In this document: positions 8,843-17,461 of the stretch, piece by piece
How the letters are laid out: each line of letters starts with the position of its first letter
Numbering within the stretch: position 1 is the stretch's first letter
Assembly (NCBI GenBank): GCA_041916675.1
Contig: JAYRZB010000002.1
Coordinates: 186,001-250,000 of the forward strand
Direction: 5' to 3'
Length of the DNA: 64,000 nt
From: JAYRZB01 sp041916675
Lineage (GTDB): Bacteria > Pseudomonadota > Alphaproteobacteria > Rhizobiales > Devosiaceae
The notes under the pieces: model-generated
Told to the model about the DNA's origin: nothing
What the model saw: only the letters and a program-made list of their open reading frames with translations
Databases searched by the model: none
Position numbers and translations under genes: made by a program

Positions 8843-9879
8843 GCTGTATCCTTGGGGGTGATGGCCCGGCACGAGCCGCCAAGGATCAGGCGGGTGGGAA
8901 AGGTGATGCGCTGCGCCGGCTTTTCGCCTGGATGCGCCAGCCGTTCGATCAGCAATTGCGCCGCCGTGCGCCCGATATCCTCGACATCGCGATCGATGAT
9001 GGTGATCGGGCCGGGGTAAAGCATGGCCACGTCCGAACGGTCGCACCCGATCAGCGAAATATCGCCGGGCACCGAGACATTCTGTTGCTGGAAAGCGCGC
9101 AGCACGCCCACGAGGATGCGGTTGCCCGAGGCAATGATCGCCGTGGGGCGTTCGGGCTGGGCGAGCAGGGCCGTGGCCTCGCGAAAGCCGAATTCGGCCG
9201 AAAGGCTCTGCGAGCGGATCAGGTCAACGGGCACCGGCAGGCCGCGCTTTTTGAATGCTTCGGTAAAGCCGCGCACCCGTTCGCGTCCGGGGCGGATATC
9301 GCTGCCCGCTGTGATCAGGGCAATGCGGCGGTGCCCGAGTTCGATCAGATAATTTGTGGCCTGCATCAGGCCGCTGGCGTGATCGGTCAAGACCGCATCG
9401 ATTTCGAGCGGAATGTCGCGGTCGAGGAGAACTGAGGGAACGCGCAGTTCGGCAAGGCGCTTGAGCGTGCGCGGGTCCTGCTCGTTGTTGATGGTCATGA
9501 TCACCCCATCGGCCCGTCCGTGCTGGAGCATATCGATGGCCTGCGCCTCTTCATTGGGCTTGCCGTTGGTGCTGACCAGGTAGAGCGAGAACCCATGCTG
9601 ACGCAGCTCGGCATCGGCGGCCTTGAACGAACTGGCGTGCCAGGGATTGGCAATATCGTCGATCACAAAGCCCACGGTCATGGTGTTGCGCCGCCGCATG
9701 TTCTGTGCCCGGCTGTCGGGGGTGAAGCCCAGCGCATCGATGGCGGCGCGCACCTTGGCCAGCGTGACCGGCCGCACCGAGTCCGGCGCGTTCAGGCTGC
9801 GTGAAACGGTTCCGACGGAAACCCCAGCAGAGCTGGCAACATCGCGGATTGTCGCTGATTTTCCGCTGGTTTTTTTCAT
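8839..9879 (-). CDS. LacI-family transcriptional repressor (first LacI)
   Basis: The 346-residue protein has an N-terminal LacI helix-turn-helix (ATIRDVASSAGVSVGTVSRSLN), a hinge near residue 50, and a periplasmic-binding-like effector domain (TVGFVIDDIANPWH...DGVIMTINNEQ). It is flanked by a sugar importer and a dehydratase gene and is divergent from the latter. The repeated TTGGAAACGTT sites at 4251 and 10028 have a CG-centred palindrome as expected for LacI proteins, so they are its likely targets; that assignment is inference. The effector is unknown. Confidence 0.92.
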   Translation of the reverse strand: MKKTSGKSATIRDVASSAGVSVGTVSRSLNAPDSVRPVTLAKVRAAIDALGFTPDSRAQNMRRRNTMTVGFVIDDIANPWHASSFKAADAELRQHGFSLYLVSTNGKPNEEAQAIDMLQHGRADGVIMTINNEQDPRTLKRLAELRVPSVLLDRDIPLEIDAVLTDHASGLMQATNYLIELGHRRIALITAGSDIRPGRERVRGFTEAFKKRGLPVPVDLIRSQSLSAEFGFREATALLAQPERPTAIIASGNRILVGVLRAFQQQNVSVPGDISLIGCDRSDVAMLYPGPITIIDRDVEDIGRTAAQLLIERLAHPGEKPAQRITFPTRLILGGSCRAITPKDTA

Positions 9880-10069
9880 GCTGAAACCCCGCCTGTTCCG
9901 GCCCGCCCGGGCTGTGCTGCCTCTCGGAGAACCCTTATAAATGTATTTTTACGGCGCGGCGAGGGGATGCTTCGTGTCATCCCCCGACCTGTGAGCACTT
10001 GACCGGTGCAACGCGCCGTGCTTATTTTTGGAAACGTTTCGAAATTACCTGTTCCGAGCCGAGTGCCTC
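9880..10069 (+). promoter_or_regulatory. Divergent promoter region with LacI operator GAAACGTTTC
   Basis: The perfect palindrome GAAACGTTTC occupies 10031-10040. A -35 TTGACC (9999-10004) with a 17-bp spacer and -10-like TTATTT (10022-10027) would start transcription near 10034, inside the palindrome, as expected for repression by steric block. The leftward LacI gene starts at 9879 in the same region. Confidence 0.72.
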
Positions 10070-11188
10070 ATGGTCCCGCAGCTGAAAATTGAACGCATCG
10101 AATGTATCGCCCTTGAGATGCCGCTGCCGCGCACCTTTCGCGGCAGCAACTATTTCATGACCCATCGCTGCACGATCATCACCCGCGTCTACACCGCGGC
10201 AGGAATCGTCGGCGAAATCTACAATGGCGATGAGTTTGAGACCCAGGGCGAGGTGGTCAAGATCATTCTCGACGAAATCCAGCCTTTGCTGATCGGCATG
10301 GATGCCTTCAACATCGAAGGCTGCTGGGAAAAGATGCGCAAGCCCTCGACCAATATCCTGCGCGACCGCAAGCTGGCCATGTGCGCCCAGGCCTGTGTTG
10401 ACAGCGCGCTGTGGGATGCGGTGGGCAAGGCCCTCGATGCCCCGCTCAACAAGCTCTGGGGCGGCTATACCGACACTTTGCCGGTCATCTGCATTGCCGG
10501 ATATTATGAAGAGGGCAAGACTCTGGCCGATTTCGGCCGGGAAATGGAGCAGATCCGCAAGGATGGCTATGGCGGCTCCAAGTTCAAGGTTGGTGGGCGC
10601 ACCCCCAAGGAGGATGCGGCTCGCGTCCGCGCCGCCCGCGAAGCCGCCGGGGACGATTTTGCCCTGCTGGTCGATGCCAACCAGGGCTGGAGCCTACGCC
10701 AGGCGGTGGAGTTCTCGCGCTATGTCGAGGATCTCAACATCCGCTGGTTCGAAGAACCCGTGCACTGGCAGAACGACCGCCTCGATATGGCCGCTGCCCG
10801 CTCAATGATGGGTATTCCGGTCTGTGCCGGCCAGTCCGAGATCAGCCGCGCCGGTTGTCGCGACCTGATGACGAGCGGGGCGATCGATGTGTGCAATTTC
10901 GATGCCTCCTGGAGCGGCGGGCCTACCGAATGGCGGCGGGTGGCGGCCATGGCGCAGGCTTTCTCGGTGCAGATGGGGCATCATGAAGAGCCGCAGGTTT
11001 CGGCGCATCTGCTGTCATCGATCCCGAACGGCACCTATATGGAAACGTTTCATATAGATCGCGACCCGATGTTCTATGCCCTTGTGGCCAACCGGTCGCC
11101 GTTCGAGAATGGCACCTACAAAGTGCCCACCGGCCCCGGCTTCGGGGTGGAGATGGACCGCAAGGTCATCGAAAAATACCGCGTCTGA
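10070..11188 (+). CDS. Mandelate racemase/muconate lactonizing enzyme-family protein, probable acid-sugar dehydratase
   Basis: This 372-residue enolase-superfamily member has a capping domain, then the barrel with SKFKVGG (Lys-x-Lys general base), VDANQGW (metal Asp), FEEPVHW (metal Glu) and CAGQSE (third ligand region). GHHEEPQVSAHLL carries the probable catalytic His. The ORF could open at 10028, but that ATG overlaps the operator and the probable transcription start, so ATG 10070 is preferred. It lies 34 bp before the E1alpha gene, implying one operon. It probably dehydrates or epimerises a sugar acid; the substrate is not identifiable. Confidence 0.88.
   Translation: MVPQLKIERIECIALEMPLPRTFRGSNYFMTHRCTIITRVYTAAGIVGEIYNGDEFETQGEVVKIILDEIQPLLIGMDAFNIEGCWEKMRKPSTNILRDRKLAMCAQACVDSALWDAVGKALDAPLNKLWGGYTDTLPVICIAGYYEEGKTLADFGREMEQIRKDGYGGSKFKVGGRTPKEDAARVRAAREAAGDDFALLVDANQGWSLRQAVEFSRYVEDLNIRWFEEPVHWQNDRLDMAAARSMMGIPVCAGQSEISRAGCRDLMTSGAIDVCNFDASWSGGPTEWRRVAAMAQAFSVQMGHHEEPQVSAHLLSSIPNGTYMETFHIDRDPMFYALVANRSPFENGTYKVPTGPGFGVEMDRKVIEKYRV
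11042..11051 (+). promoter_or_regulatory. Intragenic copy of the GAAACGTTTC palindrome
   Basis: The exact 10-bp palindrome found in the promoter at 10031 recurs inside the 3' part of the dehydratase gene, where it encodes part of YMETFH. The copies lie about 1.0 kb apart, a distance compatible with repressor looping, but it could be a coding coincidence. Confidence 0.4.
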
Positions 11189-11222
11189 GCGGCCACAGGC
11201 ACACCAAGCAGGAAGTGACGCC

Positions 11223-12227
11223 ATGAGCGCCAGCCCCACGCCATCGCCCGGCAACCAGGTTGCCATGCCGCTGACCCCGGAGGACCGGGTCGATCTTTAC
11301 CGCACCATGGTGGAGATCCGCGAGTTCGAGGAGCAGGTGCAGCGCTCCTATCTCGAAGGGCTTGTGCATGGCACAACCCACCTCTGCAATGGCCACGAGG
11401 CGGTTTCGGCCGGTGTCGCCAAGGCGCTGCGGCCCGACGACTATGTCAGCTACACCTATCGTGGCCATGGCCATTGCCTGGCGCGCGGCATGGATGCTGA
11501 AGCCGCCTTTGCCGAACTGTTCGGTCGCGAGGGCGGGGTGTGCTCGGGCATTGGCGGGTCGATGCACCTGACCGATATCGACAAGGGCCTGATCGGGGCC
11601 TTCGGCATTGTCGGGGCCGGACTGCCGGTGGCGGTCGGGGCCGGGCTTTCGGCCCAGCTTGATGGCAAGGAACAGGTCTCGGTATGTTTCTTTGGCGATG
11701 GCGCCACCAATATCGGCGCTTTCCATGAGGCCATGAATATCGCCCAGGTCTGGGGACTGCCGGTGATTTTCGTCTGCGAGAACAACCTTTATGGCGAGTT
11801 CACCCGCATCAACCACACCACCCCTTACGAAGACCTCGTCATCCGCGCCCGTGGCTATGCCATGGAAGCGGTTATGGTGGATGGCAATGACGTCGAGGCC
11901 GTCTATGCGGCCGCCTCGGTGGCGGTCGGCCGGGCGCGCGGCGGTGGCGGTCCGACGTTCATTGAGGCCAAGACCTATCGACATCGCGGCCACTCGCGCA
12001 CCGATCCGGCCAAATACCGTGACCCGGCAGAAGTCGAGGCCTGGCTCAAGCGCGACCCGCTGATCCTTTATCGCGCCGTGCTCGAAGCCGATGGACTGAT
12101 CGATGCCGCCGCAGCCGATGCCGTGATCGAGACCGCCCGCAGCGGTGCGAAGGCCGCTGCCGACCGCGCCGCCCAGTCGGCCTGGCCTGCGGTGGATCAG
12201 GATTTCATGGCGCTGACCTATGCATGA
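11223..12227 (+). CDS. 2-oxo acid/acetoin dehydrogenase complex, TPP-dependent E1 alpha subunit
   Basis: The 334-residue protein belongs to the PdhA/AcoA family. It has THLCNGHEAVSAGVA and YRGHGHCLARG near the N-terminus, and the TPP motif GDGATNIGAFHEAMN followed by ENNLYGEF. YRHRGHSRTDPAKYR is the loop normally next to the phosphorylation site in PDH. ATG 11223 follows AGGAAG. It forms a heterotetramer with the next gene and decarboxylates a 2-oxo acid or acetoin-like substrate. Linkage to an acid-sugar dehydratase suggests a sugar-derived keto compound; that is inference. Confidence 0.92.
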   Translation: MSASPTPSPGNQVAMPLTPEDRVDLYRTMVEIREFEEQVQRSYLEGLVHGTTHLCNGHEAVSAGVAKALRPDDYVSYTYRGHGHCLARGMDAEAAFAELFGREGGVCSGIGGSMHLTDIDKGLIGAFGIVGAGLPVAVGAGLSAQLDGKEQVSVCFFGDGATNIGAFHEAMNIAQVWGLPVIFVCENNLYGEFTRINHTTPYEDLVIRARGYAMEAVMVDGNDVEAVYAAASVAVGRARGGGGPTFIEAKTYRHRGHSRTDPAKYRDPAEVEAWLKRDPLILYRAVLEADGLIDAAAADAVIETARSGAKAAADRAAQSAWPAVDQDFMALTYA

Positions 12228-13237
12228 TCGATCAAAGCGTCCCGGAGGCCGCCGACATGGCGCTTGAAGAACTGACTTATCGCGAAGCGATTATTGCGGC
12301 CCAGCGTGAGGAAATGCAGCGCGACCGGCGTGTGCTGATCATGGGCGAGGACATTGGCGAATCCGGTGGCCCCTTCAAGACCTGCCAGGGGCTCTATGAG
12401 GAATTCGGCGCCGCCCGCGTCCGCGATACCCCGATTGCCGAAACCGGCTTTATCGGGGCCTCGCTGGGGCTGGCGCTCACCGGCTACCGACCGATTGCCG
12501 AAATCATGTTCGCCGATTTTCTTGGCGTGGCCTTCGATCAGATCGTCAATGGCATTGCCAAGCACCGCTTCATGTCGGGCGGCAAGGTCAAAATCCCCAT
12601 CGTCATTCGCGCCATCGGCGGGGCCGGGCTGCGCTTTGCCGCCCAGCACTCGCAAACCGCTGAATCCTGGATGCTTTCGGTGCCCGGGCTCAAGATCATC
12701 TGCCCCGCGACCCCCGAGCAGGCCTATCTGATGCTCAAGGCTGCCATCCGCGATGACAATCCGGTGCTGGTGCTTGAGCACAAAACGCTGCTGTCCTCCA
12801 AGGGCATGGTGCCGATTGGCACCAGCGAGGTGCAGATGCCGCAGGGCCCGAAGGTTGTCAGGGCGGGACATGATGTGACCATTGTTGCCAGCCTGGCCAT
12901 GGTCGGCCGGGCGCTGGCGGCAGCCGACATCCTCGCTGCGCAGGGCGTTTCGGCCGAAGTCATCGATATCCAGGTGCTGCGTCCGCTCGATGTCACCCCC
13001 ATTGCCGACAGCGTCAGGCGCACCAACAACCTGGTGGTGGTTGAGGAACAGGCCCGCACTGGTGGCTGGAGCGCGAATGTGGTTTCCGATGTGGTCGAGG
13101 CCGCGTTTGATTTCCTCGACAGCCCACCGGCCCGCATCACCTTGCCCGATCATCCGCTGCCCTATAGCCCGGCGCTTGAGGATGCCATGCTGCCCTCGCC
13201 CGAAACCATCGCCCAGACCGCGCGGGCGCTGCTCTAG
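12224..13237 (+). CDS. 2-oxo acid/acetoin dehydrogenase complex, E1 beta subunit
   Basis: This 337-residue PdhB/AcoB-type subunit has the pyrimidine-binding domain opening ELTYREAIIAAQREEM, GEDIGESGG, the conserved ETGFIGASLG, and a C-terminal transketolase-type domain (EVIDIQVLRPLD, VVVEEQARTGGW). The start ATG at 12224 overlaps the alpha-subunit stop (ATGA), indicating translational coupling. It is the partner of the preceding E1 alpha. Confidence 0.93.
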   Translation: MIDQSVPEAADMALEELTYREAIIAAQREEMQRDRRVLIMGEDIGESGGPFKTCQGLYEEFGAARVRDTPIAETGFIGASLGLALTGYRPIAEIMFADFLGVAFDQIVNGIAKHRFMSGGKVKIPIVIRAIGGAGLRFAAQHSQTAESWMLSVPGLKIICPATPEQAYLMLKAAIRDDNPVLVLEHKTLLSSKGMVPIGTSEVQMPQGPKVVRAGHDVTIVASLAMVGRALAAADILAAQGVSAEVIDIQVLRPLDVTPIADSVRRTNNLVVVEEQARTGGWSANVVSDVVEAAFDFLDSPPARITLPDHPLPYSPALEDAMLPSPETIAQTARALL

Positions 13238-13245
13238 GGAGGGGC

Positions 13246-14475
13246 ATGATCATGGATTTTCTCCTCCCCAAGCTCAGCGCCACCATGGAGACCGCCAAGG
13301 TCGGCCAGTGGTTCAAGAAGGTTGGCGACTGCGTCAAGATGGGCGAGCCACTGGTTGAGATCGAGACCGACAAGGCCGCCATGGAGGTCGAGGCCCCTGC
13401 CGATGCGGTGGTGGAATCGATTGTGGGGGAAACCGGTGCCGAACTCGGCATCGGGGCGCTGCTGGCCACCCTGCGCCCGCTGGGCGAGGTCAAGGCAGCA
13501 CCTGTTGCTCCTTCACCAAAGCCTGCCGCAACCCCTGCCGTGGCTCTTGCCCCGGTTGCCGCTCCCCCTCAGCCTGCCCCGGCACCGCGCCAGCTCGCTT
13601 CGCCACTGGCGCGGCGGCTGGCGGACCTGCATGCGGTGGATCTGGCCTCGCTTTCGGGCTCGGGCCCGCATGGCCGCATCCGCAAGCGCGATGTGCTGGC
13701 TGCCACCACCGCCCGCCAGCCCGCCGCAGCAGAGCCGGTTCCGGCACCTGCCCCGCGAGTGCCCGTGGTCACCTCCGGAGCCTTTGAACCGCTCAGCGCC
13801 ATGCGGGCCCAGATCGCGGCTTCGGTAACCCTTTCCCGCCAGACCATCCCCGCCTTCGTGCTCGCCCGCTGGGCCGAAACCACTGCCATTGCCCGCGCCA
13901 AGGCCCTGCTCTCTCCCGAGGCCGAGGCGCGCACCGGCATTAAACTTACCTTCACCGATTTTGTGCTGCAGGCACTGGCCGATACCCTGCGCCAGTTCCC
14001 GCTGCTGCTCGATCGTTATACCGAGCGCGACGGCCATCCGGGTCGCATCCGCGGGCAGGCGGTGGATATCGGGCTGGTGGTGGCGGTGCCCGACGGGGTG
14101 ATGATCCCGGTGTTGCGCGATCTCGGCGGCAGATCGTTGACCGCCATTGCCAGTGCCCGCCAGGGGGCGGTTCAGCGGGCCCGCGCCGGGCGGCTGAGCC
14201 AGGCCGATGCCGGTCCGGCTTCGATCTCGGTGTCCAATATCGGGCGCGGCGGTGCCGATCGCTTCGAGGCCATCATCGGGCCGGGCCAGACCGCCATCCT
14301 CGCCATTGGGCGAGAGCACGAAAAGGTCATCCCGCGCGCCGGTGGCATGGCTGTGGCCTTAGGGGTCAATCTCACGCTTTCGGTCGATCACCGCCTGATC
14401 GATGGCGTCGCCGGTGGCGATTTCCTCGGCGCCCTGGCCGACCGGCTGACGCTCGGGCCGTGGAACCTCGACTGA
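13246..14475 (+). CDS. Dihydrolipoamide acyltransferase E2 component
   Basis: The 409-residue protein has an N-terminal lipoyl domain with the lipoylated Lys in ETDKAAMEVEAP, an Ala/Pro-rich linker at about residues 85-115, and a peripheral-subunit-binding domain (SPLARRLADLHAVDLASLSG). The C-terminal catalytic domain has SVDHRLIDGVAGG (His-x-x-x-Asp-Gly). ATG 13246 follows GGAGGGG; ATG 13252 is also possible. No dihydrolipoamide dehydrogenase (E3) gene follows in this window, so the complex must borrow E3 from elsewhere. Confidence 0.92.
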   Translation: MIMDFLLPKLSATMETAKVGQWFKKVGDCVKMGEPLVEIETDKAAMEVEAPADAVVESIVGETGAELGIGALLATLRPLGEVKAAPVAPSPKPAATPAVALAPVAAPPQPAPAPRQLASPLARRLADLHAVDLASLSGSGPHGRIRKRDVLAATTARQPAAAEPVPAPAPRVPVVTSGAFEPLSAMRAQIAASVTLSRQTIPAFVLARWAETTAIARAKALLSPEAEARTGIKLTFTDFVLQALADTLRQFPLLLDRYTERDGHPGRIRGQAVDIGLVVAVPDGVMIPVLRDLGGRSLTAIASARQGAVQRARAGRLSQADAGPASISVSNIGRGGADRFEAIIGPGQTAILAIGREHEKVIPRAGGMAVALGVNLTLSVDHRLIDGVAGGDFLGALADRLTLGPWNLD

Positions 14476-14481
14476 ACCCGT

Positions 14482-14934
14482 TCACAGCGGCAGGGCGTGG
14501 GTGTGTTTGACCTGCCCGAGTGCAAAGCTCGATTCGATGGAGGATACGCCCTCGACCCGGGTGAGCTTGGTTTTGAGGAAGCGTTCGTAGGCGTCGAGGT
14601 CCGATACCACCACGCGCAGCAGAAAATCCTGCTGTCCGGTCATCAGGTAGGCTTCGACCACTTCGGGCCAGTGCGCCACGGCTGCGTTGAAGGCATCGAG
14701 TTCTTCCTCGCGCTGGCGCTCGAGCTTGATCGAGATAAAAACGCTGACCGGGAGCCCGACCTGCTTCTGGTCGAGCAGGGCGACGTAGCCGCGGATCACG
14801 CCGCGCTGCTCAAGCTGGCGGATGCGCCGCAGGCAGGGTGAAGGGCTGAGCCCCACTGCATCGGCCAGCGCCTGCGCCGTCATCCGTCCGTCGGCCTGCA
14901 GGAGCTGCAGGATATTCTTGTCGATTGCATCCAT
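14482..14934 (-). CDS. Lrp/AsnC-family transcriptional regulator
   Basis: The 150-residue protein has an N-terminal winged helix (MDAIDKNILQLLQADGRMTAQALADAVGLSPSP, then CLRRIRQLEQRGVIRGY) and a RAM/AsnC effector domain. It is divergent from the AceE-like gene at 15068, matching the mdeR-mdeB arrangement of pseudomonads, where an Lrp protein controls a 2-oxobutyrate dehydrogenase E1. It may therefore respond to an amino acid. The 6-3-6 palindrome at 14999-15013 is a possible binding site. Confidence 0.93.
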   Translation of the reverse strand: MDAIDKNILQLLQADGRMTAQALADAVGLSPSPCLRRIRQLEQRGVIRGYVALLDQKQVGLPVSVFISIKLERQREEELDAFNAAVAHWPEVVEAYLMTGQQDFLLRVVVSDLDAYERFLKTKLTRVEGVSSIESSFALGQVKHTHALPL

Positions 14935-14998
14935 AGTGGTGGTCTTTGCTGTTCAGGTGCATCAGATTGGTGGAAACAGTCAAAAATAGCAAGAGAAG

Positions 14999-15013
14999 CG
15001 CCAATTTTTGGCG
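14999..15013. promoter_or_regulatory. Palindrome CGCCAA-TTT-TTGGCG, possible Lrp-type operator
   Basis: A perfect 6-3-6 inverted repeat with an AT-rich centre lies in the 133-bp gap between the divergent Lrp/AsnC gene and the E1-like gene, 54 bp upstream of the GTG start at 15068. Symmetry and position fit Lrp/AsnC sites. Confidence 0.5.
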
Positions 15014-15067
15014 AAATCTGCCCCGCAACTTCGGCTAGTCTTGCGCTCACGGACTGGGGAGACTCTT

Positions 15068-17461
15068 GTGCATACTGATCTTGAAATTCTGGCCGCGCTC
15101 GAAAAGAAGATCCGCTGGCTCTCGGCCTGGACCATTCACAACGCCAATCACCTGCGTCCCAATGAGGACGGGCTGAAAGTTGGCGGGCATCAGGCCTCGT
15201 CGGCCTCGCTGGCCACCGTCATGGCGGCGCTGTATTTTTCGGCCCTGCGGCCGGAGGATCGGGTGGCGGTTAAGCCCCATGCCAGTCCGGTCTACCACGC
15301 CATCCAGTATCTGTTCGGTAAGCAGACCCGCCAGAAACTCGAACGCTTCCGCGCGCTCAAGGGCGCACAGTCCTACCCTTCGCGCACCAAGGACAGTGAC
15401 GACGTCGATTTCTCCACCGGCTCGGTCGGGCTGGGGGTGGCGCAGACGCTGTTTTCAAGCCTCGTGCAGGATTATGTCAAAGCCCATGGCTGGGGCGGCC
15501 CCAACGAAGGCAAGATGATTGCGCTGGTCGGCGATGCTGAGCTTGATGAGGGCAATATCTTCGAGGCTCTGCTTGATGGCTCCAAGCATGGCCTGCGCAA
15601 CACCTGGTGGGTGATCGACTACAACCGGCAGAGCCTGGATGCGGTGGCCCGCGAGGGTCTGTTCGATCGCTTCCACACCATCTTTGAAGCCTTTGGCTGG
15701 GATGTGGTGGTGCTCAAATATGGCACGCTGCAGCAGCAGGCCTTTGCCGAGCCGGGCGGGGAAGCGCTGCGGCGCTGGATCGATACCTGCCCCAATCAGG
15801 TCTATGCGGCGCTGACCTTCCAGGGGGGCGCGGCCTGGCGCAAGCGCCTGCTCGAAGATCTCGGTGATCAGGGGCCGGTGACCCGCCTCATCGACAAGCG
15901 CTCCGATGCCGAACTGGCCGCGCTGATGGCCAATCTTGGCGGTCACGATCTGCCTGAACTGCTCAAAGCCTTTGACGCGGCCCGCCGGCACGACCGGCCG
16001 GTGTGTTTCCTTGCCTATACGATCAAGGGCTTTGGCCTGCCGCTCGCCGGGCACAAGGACAATCACGCCGGGCTGATGAACCCCACGCAGATGGCGGCCT
16101 ATCAGGCATCGATGAACATCCGCCCCGGCCATGAATGGGACCTGTTCGAGGGCCTCGACATTCCCCAAACGGCGCTGCAAACCTTCCTTGACCGCGTGCC
16201 CTTCGTTCAGGGCGGCAACCGCCGTCACAAGGCCCCGGTCTATGATGTGCCAGCCACCATGCTCCTGCCGCATCAGGAAAAGGTTTCGACCCAGCAGGCC
16301 TTTGGGCAGATCATGAACGAGATCGCCGGGTCCGACCAGGCGCTCGCCGATCGCATTGTCACCACCTCGCCCGATGTCACGGTTTCGACCAATCTCGGCG
16401 CCTGGGTCAACCGGCGCGGCGTTTTCGGGCGCGAGGCCATTGCCGATGTGTTCAAGGCCGAAAACATCCCTTCGACCTTCAAGTGGGACCACGCCCCCAC
16501 CGGCCAGCACATCGAACTGGGCATTGCCGAGATGAACCTGTTCATCCTGCTCTCAGCGCTCGGCCTCTCGCATTCGATCACCGGCGAGCGCCTGCTGCCG
16601 GTGGGCACGCTTTATGATCCCTTCATCTGCCGCGGCCTCGATGCGCTCAATTATGCCTGCTATCAGGACGCGCGCTTTCTTGTCGTCGCCACTCCCTCGG
16701 GCCTGACGCTCGCCCCCGAAGGCGGGGCGCACCAGTCGATCATGACCCCGTTGATCGGCATGGCCCAGGATGGGCTGGCCAGTTTCGAGCCCGCCTTTGC
16801 CGATGAGCTTGCTGTCATTATGCGCTTTGCATTCGATTATATGCAGCGCGACGGCGACGATGTGCCCGATAGCGTCACCTGGCTACGCGATGCGGCGGGG
16901 GGAGCGGTTTATCTCCGGCTCTCCACCCGTGCGCTCGAACAACCGCGCCGCGCCATGACGCCCCAGCTTGAACGCGCCATCATCGATGGCGCCTATTGGC
17001 TGCGCGAGCCTGGGCCTAACCCCGATGTAGTGGTGGTCTGTTCGGGCACCGTCACACCCGAAGCTATCGAGGCTGTCGGCATGATGGCCGAAGACCGCCG
17101 CGACGTCGGACTGCTGGCCGTGACCTCGGCCGACCGGCTCTATGCCGGCTGGTCCGCCGCCCAGATCGCGCGTGAACAGGGCCAGTACGGGGCGCAGAGC
17201 CATGTCGAGCGCCTGCTTGCCCGCCTGCCCAATGGCTGTGCCATGGTCACCGTGCTCGATGGCCATCCGGCAACGCTGGGCTGGCTCGGTTCGGTGCAGG
17301 GGCACCGCGTGCGCTCGCTTGGCGTCGACACCTTCGGGCAGACCGGCAATCTTGCCGAACTCTACAAGACCTATGGGCTCGATGCGCAGGCGATCCTCAC
17401 CGCCGCCGAAGCCATCGCGCCGGGCCGCCCGATCCGCTACATCAATGCCGTGCGGGCCTAG
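15068..17461 (+). CDS. Single-chain 2-oxo acid dehydrogenase E1/transketolase-like protein (AceE/MdeB type)
   Basis: The 797-residue TPP enzyme has the transketolase-like order: N-terminal domain with ANHLRPNEDGLKVGGHQ, the TPP signature GDAELDEGN...DYNRQ, then a pyrimidine domain (GQHIELGIAEMNLF) and a C-terminal domain (YINAVRA end). It resembles the homodimeric E1 of pyruvate dehydrogenase and MdeB more than true transketolase. GTG 15068 is chosen because GGGGAG lies at 15056-15061, which discards 20 residues of the open frame. The divergent Lrp gene suggests induction by an amino acid or its keto acid, for example 2-oxobutyrate (inference). Confidence 0.82.
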   Translation: MHTDLEILAALEKKIRWLSAWTIHNANHLRPNEDGLKVGGHQASSASLATVMAALYFSALRPEDRVAVKPHASPVYHAIQYLFGKQTRQKLERFRALKGAQSYPSRTKDSDDVDFSTGSVGLGVAQTLFSSLVQDYVKAHGWGGPNEGKMIALVGDAELDEGNIFEALLDGSKHGLRNTWWVIDYNRQSLDAVAREGLFDRFHTIFEAFGWDVVVLKYGTLQQQAFAEPGGEALRRWIDTCPNQVYAALTFQGGAAWRKRLLEDLGDQGPVTRLIDKRSDAELAALMANLGGHDLPELLKAFDAARRHDRPVCFLAYTIKGFGLPLAGHKDNHAGLMNPTQMAAYQASMNIRPGHEWDLFEGLDIPQTALQTFLDRVPFVQGGNRRHKAPVYDVPATMLLPHQEKVSTQQAFGQIMNEIAGSDQALADRIVTTSPDVTVSTNLGAWVNRRGVFGREAIADVFKAENIPSTFKWDHAPTGQHIELGIAEMNLFILLSALGLSHSITGERLLPVGTLYDPFICRGLDALNYACYQDARFLVVATPSGLTLAPEGGAHQSIMTPLIGMAQDGLASFEPAFADELAVIMRFAFDYMQRDGDDVPDSVTWLRDAAGGAVYLRLSTRALEQPRRAMTPQLERAIIDGAYWLREPGPNPDVVVVCSGTVTPEAIEAVGMMAEDRRDVGLLAVTSADRLYAGWSAAQIAREQGQYGAQSHVERLLARLPNGCAMVTVLDGHPATLGWLGSVQGHRVRSLGVDTFGQTGNLAELYKTYGLDAQAILTAAEAIAPGRPIRYINAVRA

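Noticed and set aside
15068..17461. AceE-like gene as ordinary transketolase
   Set aside because: Conserved stretches such as NHLRPNEDGLKVGGHQ, the modified TPP motif GDAELDEGN and the Lrp neighbour fit the E1/MdeB group better than transketolase.
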